Shown here: positions 38,399 to 46,120 of the stretch, in pieces
Layout: each line of letters starts with the position of its first letter
Numbering within the stretch: the first letter of the stretch is position 1
Assembly (NCBI GenBank): GCA_011524905.1
Contig: WTJI01000041.1
Coordinates: 16,005 to 80,004, forward strand
Reading direction: 5' to 3'
Length of the DNA: 64,000 nucleotides
Origin: Flavobacteriales bacterium
GTDB lineage: Bacteria > Bacteroidota > Bacteroidia > Flavobacteriales > Flavobacteriaceae
Notes under the pieces: model-generated
What the model saw: only the letters and a program-made list of their open reading frames with translations
Told to the model about the DNA's origin: nothing
The model's database searches: none
Program-made: the position numbers and the translations under genes

Positions 38399-39670
38399 TT
38401 ATTTAGCCAAATAGTCTAAAGTCAATTGAGAAAGGGCTTTCACTCCTAGTAACATGCCACTATCATCGACAAAAAAATCTGGTGTGTGATGTGAAGGTGC
38501 TAGTTTGGGATCCATGTCCAAGGGTGTACCACCTAAGAAGAAAAACAAACCAGGTACTTCTTGTTGATAGTAAGAAAAGTCTTCAGCTCCGGTAATGGCA
38601 TTGATAAGATTGACATTTTCTTTTCCAGCTACTTTTACAAGCGTTGGTAGCATTTGTTTTGTCAATGCTTTGTCATTATATGTTATGGCAGTACCATCTT
38701 GAATGTCTACTGTTGCTTTAGCACCATAAGCTTCGGCTATTGAAGGAACTAACACTTTCATCCGCTCACGGATAACCTCTTTCATATCAGGGTCAAGAGT
38801 GCGAATGGTTCCGATCATTTCAACATCTTCGGGTATAATATTAAATCGAACGCCGCCATGGATAGAACCTACCGAGACAACAGCGGCTTCTTTGGTCAAT
38901 TCAGAATTTCGACTAACGAGGGTTTGGAGTCCATCGACGATTTGTGCAGCGACAACAATGGGATCGATAGACTGCCAGGGTGTTGACCCATGGGCTTGTT
39001 TTCCTTTGATTTGAATTACAAATCGTTGGGAAGCGGCCATCGTACCTCCAGGTTTGTAATTGATTTGCCCAACGGGTGTTCCTGAACTGATATGCAAACC
39101 AAATATGGCATCCACGTCAGGATTTTTGAGTACCCCTTGTTCAACCATCATCTTTGCTGCTCCCGTTTCTCCAGGAGGAGGGCCTTCTTCAGCAGGTTGG
39201 AAGATAAACTTGACCGATCCCGCAAAATCATTGTTCTGAGACAACACTTCTGCGACACCCATCAAAATTGCTACGTGTGTATCATGCCCACAAGCATGCA
39301 TAACAGGTACTGTTTTGCCCATAAACTCACCTGTTTCTTTTGAACGGTACGGGAGGTCATTTCGTTCTTCAACTGGTAGTGCATCCATATCTGCTCTTAA
39401 AGCAACAACTTTCCCTGGTTTTTTCCCTTTGAGCAGCCCAATAACACCTGTGTGTGCTACACCAGTTTCTACCTCCAAACCTAGAGATTGTAAGTGTTCG
39501 GCTACTTTCTTGGCCGTTCTAAATTCTCGATTGGATAATTCTGGGTGCTGATGGATGTCATGACGCCATTCAATCACTTTGGATTCAATTTTTTGATAGG
39601 CTTTATCCGGAATTTGTGCATTCATTGTCAAACTACCTCCAATGAATAATAGGGCTACTATATATTTCAT
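38399..39670 (-). CDS. Exported M20 family amidohydrolase (hippurate/N-acyl-amino-acid hydrolase type)
   Basis: A 423-residue M20D metallohydrolase with a cleavable signal peptide (MKYIVALLFIGGSLTMNAQ). The metal-binding motifs are MHACGHDTH and QPAEEG, with the late HHTPDFFV. The dimerisation domain lies between about 205 and 320. It should remove acyl groups from amino acids in the periplasm. The exact substrate cannot be read. A -7-like box with one mismatch (TAtaTTTA) precedes it. Confidence 0.92.
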   Translation of the reverse strand: MKYIVALLFIGGSLTMNAQIPDKAYQKIESKVIEWRHDIHQHPELSNREFRTAKKVAEHLQSLGLEVETGVAHTGVIGLLKGKKPGKVVALRADMDALPVEERNDLPYRSKETGEFMGKTVPVMHACGHDTHVAILMGVAEVLSQNNDFAGSVKFIFQPAEEGPPPGETGAAKMMVEQGVLKNPDVDAIFGLHISSGTPVGQINYKPGGTMAASQRFVIQIKGKQAHGSTPWQSIDPIVVAAQIVDGLQTLVSRNSELTKEAAVVSVGSIHGGVRFNIIPEDVEMIGTIRTLDPDMKEVIRERMKVLVPSIAEAYGAKATVDIQDGTAITYNDKALTKQMLPTLVKVAGKENVNLINAITGAEDFSYYQQEVPGLFFFLGGTPLDMDPKLAPSHHTPDFFVDDSGMLLGVKALSQLTLDYLAK

Positions 39671-39760
39671 ACTTACTGAATTCGAAAGCTAAATATAAGA
39701 TGTTTATAATTAAAACAAAGGGGAGTTCAGTTCAGATTAATTATACCTTACTTTTATCCC

Positions 39761-42091
39761 ATGAAGCTAGAGAACAACTATCTCGAAGAACTGAATGAAG
39801 CCCAACTCAAACCGGTACTTCACAAGGATGGTCCGTTGATGGTAATTGCAGGAGCAGGGTCAGGTAAAACGCGTGTTTTGACTTATCGAATTGCCTATTT
39901 GATGCAACAAGGGGTGGATTCTTTTTCCATTTTATCGCTCACATTTACGAATAAGGCGGCACGCGAAATGAAAAATCGAATCGCAGAGTTGGTTGGTGAA
40001 AGTGAAGCCAAGAATCTTTGGATGGGCACCTTTCACTCTGTGTTTGCTCGTTTGTTGCGCGCAGAAGCCGATAAACTCGGATTTCCTAGTAATTTCACTA
40101 TCTACGACACCCAAGATTCCGATAGACTAATCGCCTCTATTATCAAGGAAATGGGTCTCGACAAAGACGTTTACAAATACAAACAAGTTCGCAATCGGAT
40201 TTCTTCTTTCAAAAATAGCTTAATCACAGTCAATGCTTACTTCAAAAATCCTGAGCTAATTGAATCAGATACGCAAGCTAGGCGCCCAAAGATGGGTGAA
40301 ATTTACCATGAGTATGTGGAGCGTTGTTTCAAAGCTGGTGCTATGGACTTTGATGACTTACTGTTGCGAACCAACGAATTACTCAATCGTTTTCCTGATG
40401 TTTTGGCAAAATACCAAGACCGCTTTCGTTATATCATGGTTGACGAATACCAAGATACAAACCATTCTCAGTATTTAATTGTCAGAGCCTTATCCGACAA
40501 ATTCCAAAATATCTGTGTTGTCGGGGATGATGCGCAAAGCATTTATGCTTTCAGGGGAGCCAACATCAATAATATTCTCAATTTTCAAAAAGATTATGAG
40601 GAAGTAGCTCTTTACCGACTTGAGCAAAACTACCGCTCTACAAAAACCATTGTTCAGGCGGCCAATTCCATCATTGCCCACAATCAAAATAAAATTGACA
40701 AAGAGGTTTGGACGTCGAATACTCAGGGGCCAAAAATTAAAGTGCAACGACTGCCTACCGATGCCGAGGAAGGTCGAGCCGTAGCCGCATCTATTTTTGA
40801 CATCAAAATGCAAGAGCAACGTAACAATGCAGATTTTGCCATTCTTTATCGCACCAATGCCCAATCGCGAGCCATGGAAGACGCTTTGCGTAAAAGAGAT
40901 ATCCCCTATCGGATTTACGGGGGACTTTCCTTTTATCAACGCAAAGAAATCAAAGATGTATTGGCTTATTTACGAGTTATTATAAATCCGAAAGACGAGG
41001 AAAGTCTAAAGAGAATTATCAATTATCCCGCACGCGGTATTGGCCAAACAACAATTGACAAACTTTTGGTGGGCGCCAAGCAACACAATGTTTCTATTTT
41101 TGAATTACTGCAAAAGGCAACCACATATCAGTTGCCAGTTAACGCTGGAACACTTACCAAACTGACCAATTTCGTTCGACTCATTGAAGCATTCCAAATA
41201 GAAAATGAAAAGCTAAATGCTTTTGAAATAGCAGATTTGGTCACCAAAAAAGCTGGTTTAGTCAATGAGCTAAAAAAAGATGGGACTCCTGAGGGGGTTG
41301 CTCGGATAGAAAATATAGAAGAACTGTTGAACGGGATTCGCGATTTTACGGAAGGACAAAGAGAGTTGGCCGACGCTAAGGGCGATTTGACCGAATTTTT
41401 GGAAGACGTGGCTCTTGCTACAGATTTTGACAAAGACAACGAAGCTGACAGTGATCGAGTGGCATTGATGACAATACACTTGGCCAAAGGATTAGAGTTT
41501 CCTTTTGTGTATATCGTAGGAATGGAAGAAGATTTATTTCCCTCCGCCATGAGTATGAACACGCGTAGCGAATTGGAGGAGGAGCGACGATTGTTTTATG
41601 TAGCGCTAACGCGTGCCGAAGAGCGGGCATTTTTGACTTACACCCTTTCTCGATACCGTTGGGGAAAATTAATCGATGCCGAACCCAGTCGATTTATAGA
41701 GGAAATTGATGAACAGTTTATTGAAAAAGATATTCCAGAAGATACATACGCTTTTAAGCCACTCCTGGATACTTCCATTTTTGGTGATCCGGTTCGACCC
41801 CAAAAAGCTGTTAAGTCAATTCCTAAAGATATTAAACTCAATACCCAACCAACAGCGGCTCAATTAGGTAAATTACGTAAAATTAGTGCCTCACAATCAA
41901 ATGCAGCCCCAACATCAGAAATTTTAAATTTGGAAGTTGGTATGCGTGTATCTCACAGTCGCTTTGGCCATGGAACCGTTACGGCTCTGGAAGGTAACGG
42001 CATTGACAAAAAGGCTATCATTGCTTTTCAAAAACCGCATGGAAATAAAAATTTACTGTTGCGATTTGCTAAGCTTCAAATTCTATCTTAG
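39761..42091 (+). CDS. UvrD/PcrA-type superfamily 1 DNA helicase
   Basis: A 776-residue 3'-5' helicase. Motif I is AGAGSGKT, motif II VDEYQDTN, motif III GDDAQSIYAFRGA, and motif VI VALTRAE. The 2A and 2B domains and a C-terminal VGMRVSHSRFGHGTV tudor-like segment are present, as in PcrA and UvrD, which act in excision and mismatch repair. The next gene's ATG follows the stop codon with no gap, so the two are co-transcribed. Confidence 0.95.
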   Translation: MKLENNYLEELNEAQLKPVLHKDGPLMVIAGAGSGKTRVLTYRIAYLMQQGVDSFSILSLTFTNKAAREMKNRIAELVGESEAKNLWMGTFHSVFARLLRAEADKLGFPSNFTIYDTQDSDRLIASIIKEMGLDKDVYKYKQVRNRISSFKNSLITVNAYFKNPELIESDTQARRPKMGEIYHEYVERCFKAGAMDFDDLLLRTNELLNRFPDVLAKYQDRFRYIMVDEYQDTNHSQYLIVRALSDKFQNICVVGDDAQSIYAFRGANINNILNFQKDYEEVALYRLEQNYRSTKTIVQAANSIIAHNQNKIDKEVWTSNTQGPKIKVQRLPTDAEEGRAVAASIFDIKMQEQRNNADFAILYRTNAQSRAMEDALRKRDIPYRIYGGLSFYQRKEIKDVLAYLRVIINPKDEESLKRIINYPARGIGQTTIDKLLVGAKQHNVSIFELLQKATTYQLPVNAGTLTKLTNFVRLIEAFQIENEKLNAFEIADLVTKKAGLVNELKKDGTPEGVARIENIEELLNGIRDFTEGQRELADAKGDLTEFLEDVALATDFDKDNEADSDRVALMTIHLAKGLEFPFVYIVGMEEDLFPSAMSMNTRSELEEERRLFYVALTRAEERAFLTYTLSRYRWGKLIDAEPSRFIEEIDEQFIEKDIPEDTYAFKPLLDTSIFGDPVRPQKAVKSIPKDIKLNTQPTAAQLGKLRKISASQSNAAPTSEILNLEVGMRVSHSRFGHGTVTALEGNGIDKKAIIAFQKPHGNKNLLLRFAKLQILS

Positions 42092-42712
42092 ATGGTTCCC
42101 CTTATTTCCTTGCGTTCAGATGACATCAATCTCAGGCAGGTAGACCAAGTCGTATCAGTATTGGAAAATGGCGGCATCATTATTTATCCAACAGACACTG
42201 TTTATGCTATGGGTTGTCTGGCCAATCAATCCAAAGCAGTAAGTCGATTGGCACAGCTCAAAGGACTTAAAATAGAAAAAGCAAGATTTAGCTTTATTTT
42301 CCCTAATATCAGCGACTTATCAGCCTATGTAAAACCTTTTGACACGCCGACTTTTAAACTCCTCAATCGTTGTTTACCAGGACCATATACTTTTTTACTA
42401 CAGGCCGTCAAAAAACTCCCAAAACCCTTCGATAAGAGAAAACGTATCGGCGTGCGGATAATTGATTCACCTTTTGTCAATGTGCTTTTGGAAAAATTAT
42501 CAATTCCATTGATTACTACTTCCATTCACCATGAAGACAAATTGGTAGACTATGAAACAGATCCAAATGCTATTTATGAACTCTGGTGTGACCAGATTGA
42601 TCTAATGGTTGAAACAGGCTATGGTGGAAATCAGCCCTCCACAATAGTTGATTTGTCCACTTCGGCACCTGTGGTAATTCGTGAAGGAAAAGGTTCTATA
42701 ACAGTACTATAA
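42092..42712 (+). CDS. Sua5/YciO/YrdC family protein (threonylcarbamoyl-AMP synthase type)
   Basis: A 206-residue YrdC-fold protein. It has GGIIIYPTDTVYAMGC, KARFSFIF in place of the usual K-R-x(n)-P stretch, and a late QPSTIVDLS motif. Single-domain YciO/YrdC relatives either make threonylcarbamoyl-AMP for tRNA t6A or have unknown roles. The altered middle motif leans towards YciO, so I do not give a symbol. It follows the helicase gene directly and ends at a strong terminator. Confidence 0.85.
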   Translation: MVPLISLRSDDINLRQVDQVVSVLENGGIIIYPTDTVYAMGCLANQSKAVSRLAQLKGLKIEKARFSFIFPNISDLSAYVKPFDTPTFKLLNRCLPGPYTFLLQAVKKLPKPFDKRKRIGVRIIDSPFVNVLLEKLSIPLITTSIHHEDKLVDYETDPNAIYELWCDQIDLMVETGYGGNQPSTIVDLSTSAPVVIREGKGSITVL

Positions 42713-42715
42713 AAA

Positions 42716-42735
42716 AAACGCCCCGAAGGGCGTTT
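42716..42735. terminator. Bidirectional intrinsic terminator
   Basis: AAACGCCC and GGGCGTTT form a perfect 8-bp stem around a CGAA tetraloop. A-rich sequence lies before it (42711-42718) and T-rich sequence after it, so it can stop transcription of the YrdC gene on the plus strand and of the OmpA-type gene on the minus strand. It is the clearest terminator for protein genes in the window. Confidence 0.88.
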
Positions 42736-42752
42736 ATATTTTTCTGTGGCGA

Positions 42753-43610
42753 TTAATTTCCGCCCATGCCTTGGCTGATCAAATCGTAAAATTGATCTAG
42801 CTTCGGAAGAACAACAATACGGGTTCTTCTATTTTTAGCTCGGTTTTGAGCTGTATTGTTATCATACAGAGGTATGTATTGACTGCGTCCTGCAGCGGTC
42901 ATTCGTTCAGGAGAAACATTGAAATCGTTTTGCAAAATTCGCACGACAGCAGTTGCTCTTTTAACACTTAAGTCCCAGTTGTCTATAATACCCGTTTCTG
43001 GTTTACTGATGGGAACAGTGTCTGTGTGACCTTCTACCATAAATTCAATATCCGGTTTGTCATTAACAACCTGTGCTACTTTACCAAGGACTTCCTTAGC
43101 TCTTTTTGTGACTGTAAAACTACCACTTCTGAATAGTAATTTGTCAGAAATTGAGACATAAACCACACCTTTTTCAACATTGATTTCAATATCATCATCG
43201 CTCATATTACCAAGTACACCCTTCAAGCTAGTTACCAGCGCTAGGGTAACAGAATCTTTACGCGTCACTGCATCTTGCATGGATTGGATACGCACATCTT
43301 TTTCTTTCATGCTTTCCAAAGACTTTTCAAGATTCTCAGCACCTTTTTGAGAAAGGGTAGTCAAATTACCGATATTGTTGATTAAGTCTTGGTTATTAGA
43401 TTTCAAAAAGCTAATACGCTCTTGCAAAGAGGCAATGGTCGCTTCTGCAGCACTTTTCTCATCATTGCAAGTATTTAACTTCAATGTGGTGCTGTCCAAG
43501 GCATTTTTTGTCTCTTGTTGGAGTTGTTCAAGTTCCGTAAACTTTTTTTGTGAAACACATGAGCTCAATAGGAGAGCTCCTGTCGCTAAAATGGATAAGT
43601 ACTTTTTCAT
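42753..43610 (-). CDS. OmpA-family lipoprotein
   Basis: A 285-residue lipoprotein with lipobox cysteine 18 in ALLLSSC. A coiled coil (about 22-120) is followed by an OmpA C-terminal peptidoglycan-binding domain (about 150-275) with EGHTDTVPI and the RTRIVVLP end. It probably links the outer membrane to peptidoglycan. A MotB-like role has less support because no MotA gene is nearby. A near -7 box (TAatTTCG) lies upstream. It lies 24 nt downstream of the glycosyltransferase gene on the same strand. Confidence 0.9.
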   Translation of the reverse strand: MKKYLSILATGALLLSSCVSQKKFTELEQLQQETKNALDSTTLKLNTCNDEKSAAEATIASLQERISFLKSNNQDLINNIGNLTTLSQKGAENLEKSLESMKEKDVRIQSMQDAVTRKDSVTLALVTSLKGVLGNMSDDDIEINVEKGVVYVSISDKLLFRSGSFTVTKRAKEVLGKVAQVVNDKPDIEFMVEGHTDTVPISKPETGIIDNWDLSVKRATAVVRILQNDFNVSPERMTAAGRSQYIPLYDNNTAQNRAKNRRTRIVVLPKLDQFYDLISQGMGGN

Positions 43611-43634
43611 GGTAAATATTAAATCGTTTCGAAA

Positions 43635-44642
43635 TTACAGATTTATCCTTGAATCCAAAGGGAGGTCACTAAATTTTTTGATTTTTTTAATAAAGTAGCT
43701 GTAAACAACAGAGAAATTGTAGTTGTGGGTATTTGGACCAATTTCCTTCCGTGCTCGCCAGTATGTGAAAAAACGATAATAAAAATGAAAATGTGCTTTG
43801 AGAATAGCACCTGTATGACTCCATTTTCCCTTTAAAATAAAACGAAATCCTGCCAAACCGTCCAGAACAAGTCGAAAAAGCAATTTGGGCATCAGTGAAG
43901 TGGAAGGGAGGTTTTTGGTTAGCAATGCGAGTGAGTTTCTATAATTCAAATATGTTTTAAACGGACTAGGCGCTAGTGTTCCACCACCAACGTGCCACAC
44001 TTTAACCTGACTTATAGATTGAATTTCATACCCCATATTCCTAGCACGCCAACACAAATCAATTTCTTCTTGATGGGCAAAAAAACTTGGATCAAATCCT
44101 CCTAGTTCATCAAAAATAGATTTACGAATAAAAAAACAAGCGCCACTGGCCCAGTGTACAACTGCCGTCTGGTCATATTGCCCCGTGTCCTTTTCTGTAC
44201 ATTCAAATAGCCTGCCTCTGCAAAATGCGTAGCCCAACATGTCTAAATATCCGCCTGCTGCTCCAGCATATTCAAAGGAGTCAGGTTTATTGAAATCCAA
44301 TAAATGAGGCTGAGCTATGGCTAAGTTGGGGTTTTGATTAAATTTTTCCCAAAAGGGAGAAATCCAATCTTTATTGACTTTTACATCGGTATTCATCAGA
44401 CAATAAATTTCAGCATCAATTTGCCTTAAGCCCAAATTATAACCCCCTGCAAATCCATAATTTTTATCAAGCTCAATCAATTGAATACCATTAACCTGCT
44501 TGAGGTATGCTACCGAATCGTCGGTTGAACCATTGTCAATTACATACACGCAAGCTGCCTTAGAATGCTCTATTGTGGTTGGAAGAAATTGCTTTAGATA
44601 GGTTAAACCATTCCAATTGAGAAGTACAACCGCTATATTCAT
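43635..44642 (-). CDS. Glycosyltransferase family 2
   Basis: A 335-residue GT-A-fold glycosyltransferase. The N-terminus VVLLNWNGLTYL is followed by VIDNGSTDDS and a CLMNTDVKV block that fits the DxD position. HQEEIDLCWRARNMGY marks the acceptor region, as in rhamnosyl- and related transferases. A C-terminal hydrophobic/basic stretch (about 250-310) may attach it to the membrane. The ATG at 44642 overlaps the stop of the HsdR-N gene (ATGA); a longer start would lie within that gene. The product sugar is unknown. Confidence 0.9.
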   Translation of the reverse strand: MNIAVVLLNWNGLTYLKQFLPTTIEHSKAACVYVIDNGSTDDSVAYLKQVNGIQLIELDKNYGFAGGYNLGLRQIDAEIYCLMNTDVKVNKDWISPFWEKFNQNPNLAIAQPHLLDFNKPDSFEYAGAAGGYLDMLGYAFCRGRLFECTEKDTGQYDQTAVVHWASGACFFIRKSIFDELGGFDPSFFAHQEEIDLCWRARNMGYEIQSISQVKVWHVGGGTLAPSPFKTYLNYRNSLALLTKNLPSTSLMPKLLFRLVLDGLAGFRFILKGKWSHTGAILKAHFHFYYRFFTYWRARKEIGPNTHNYNFSVVYSYFIKKIKKFSDLPLDSRINL

Positions 44643-45094
44643 GTTGTCTTGTTGGAATAGGGTGGAAGCTCTGGGATAAATGTATAACGTTGTTCTGCCA
44701 TATTCATCTGACAAAAATAATGATTCAATCCATTGGTTACCATTAAATACTGACTATTCAAGACAAGATTGTATCGCGCAATTTGATCAAAACTAGACTG
44801 AGAAATAGAGATACTAGGCGCTTTGCATTCAATTAATAAAAAAGGACGACCAGAGGATTGATAAACTATCACATCATAGCGCTTGGACTGACCATTGATT
44901 AATACTTTTTTTTCAACATTGATCATACTTTTGGGGTACGCTTTGCTTTCAATTAGGTAAGATATGCAATGTTGCCGCACCCATTCTTCTGGCTGCAACA
45001 ATACCCACTTTTTTCGAATTTGATCAAATATGTAGGGTTTATTTTCTCTATTTTTAAGGTCGAATCGATATGCTGGAAAATTTAATGTATCCAT
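44639..45094 (-). CDS. Orphan type I restriction HsdR-N domain protein (PD-(D/E)xK-like)
   Basis: A 151-residue protein matching the HSDR_N_2 type of domain. The nuclease motif is D74 (RYDVIVY) and E89-x-K91 (LIECKAP), a standard PD-(D/E)xK core, and QPEEWVRQ precedes it. No helicase domain and no HsdM or HsdS gene are present, so it is not a restriction system. Such stand-alone genes are common beside holA in Bacteroidota. The ATG at 45094 lies about 4 nt after a near -7 box (CAatTTTG), and it overlaps the glycosyltransferase start. Confidence 0.83.
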   Translation of the reverse strand: MDTLNFPAYRFDLKNRENKPYIFDQIRKKWVLLQPEEWVRQHCISYLIESKAYPKSMINVEKKVLINGQSKRYDVIVYQSSGRPFLLIECKAPSISISQSSFDQIARYNLVLNSQYLMVTNGLNHYFCQMNMAEQRYTFIPELPPYSNKTT

Positions 45095-45121
45095 GCTACA
45101 AAATTGCAGATATTTTTTAAG

Positions 45122-46120
45122 ATGCAGGATTATCAAAAGCTCTTACTACAAATCAAAGATCAGAAATATGCCCCTTTTTACCTGTTATCAGGATTAGAAT
45201 CTTATTTTATTGACCAATTAGTCGAAACCTTGACTGAGCAGTTGGTTGATGAACAATCGGCTGCTTTTGATCATACAATTTTATATGGTAAAGAATGTAG
45301 TGTAGCTCAGATTATTGAAACAGCAAAGCGTTTCCCCATGGTAGGAGCAACGCAATTGGTTGTAGTCAAAGAAGCGCAGTATCTAGACAAGCAGCTTGAT
45401 GATCTCGCTGATTACGTTTCACAAGCCACCCCCACAACAGTTTTAGTGTTGTGTTGGAAAAATAAAACTTTTGACAAACGGAAAAAACTTTACAAAGCCA
45501 CACAAAAATACGGGTTGTTTTTAGATAGTAAGCCTCTGTATGACAACCAGATAGGTCCTTGGTTAAGTGCACAATCCAAGGCCATGAATTTGCAATTGAC
45601 CCCAGAATCAAATGCCTTGTTACAGGAATATTTGGGTAGTGATTTACAGCGTATCGAAAAAGCACTTGAAAAACTAAAACTGGTAATAAAAGACGGAGAA
45701 CCTATTGTCCCATCTACTATTGAATACCACATAGGTATCAGTAAAGCTTACAATAACTTTGAACTGCAAAAAGCCATTGGTCAGAGGAATTTTAGTCAAG
45801 CGATCAAAATCTGTAATTATTTAGCAGAAAACCAAAAGCAATATCCATTGGTTGTTACCATCAGTAGTTTATTCCGCTATTTTGAACGCATCATGTTATT
45901 CCATGCACTGGATAATCCACAAGAAGCCCCAAAGGTTTTAGGAGTTTCTCCCTATTTTATAAAAGAATACCAACAGGCAGCCCGCCATTTTTCGATGAAA
46001 AAATGTAGCAAAGCACTAGAATCAGTCTATGAAGCTGATTTACGAAGTAAAGGAATAAAAGGAAATAACCACAGTAGTAGTGCCATCCTAAAACAGTTGA
46101 TGTTATCGCTTTGGACTTAA
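45122..46120 (+). CDS. holA: DNA polymerase III delta subunit
   Basis: A 332-residue delta subunit that opens the beta clamp as part of the clamp loader. The N-terminal AAA+-like domain (FYLLSGLESYFIDQLVETL) lacks a true P-loop, as expected for delta. The C-terminal collar contains the YF-KEYQQAARHFS helices. The ATG at 45122 is chosen over a TTG at 45104. The last four bases (TTAA) are shared with the stop of the convergent E1 gene. Confidence 0.92.
   Translation: MQDYQKLLLQIKDQKYAPFYLLSGLESYFIDQLVETLTEQLVDEQSAAFDHTILYGKECSVAQIIETAKRFPMVGATQLVVVKEAQYLDKQLDDLADYVSQATPTTVLVLCWKNKTFDKRKKLYKATQKYGLFLDSKPLYDNQIGPWLSAQSKAMNLQLTPESNALLQEYLGSDLQRIEKALEKLKLVIKDGEPIVPSTIEYHIGISKAYNNFELQKAIGQRNFSQAIKICNYLAENQKQYPLVVTISSLFRYFERIMLFHALDNPQEAPKVLGVSPYFIKEYQQAARHFSMKKCSKALESVYEADLRSKGIKGNNHSSSAILKQLMLSLWT

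Noticed and set aside
40490..40939. A 149-codon minus-strand frame inside the UvrD-type helicase
   Set aside because: It is antisense to a conserved helicase core, has no recognisable domain and no promoter; it follows from the codon use of the real gene.
41128..41562. A 144-codon minus-strand frame rich in serine
   Set aside because: It is a shadow of the helicase gene, with biased composition and no signals of its own.
44639..45094. A type I restriction-modification system
   Set aside because: Only an HsdR-N-like domain is present; no methylase, specificity subunit or helicase lies nearby.
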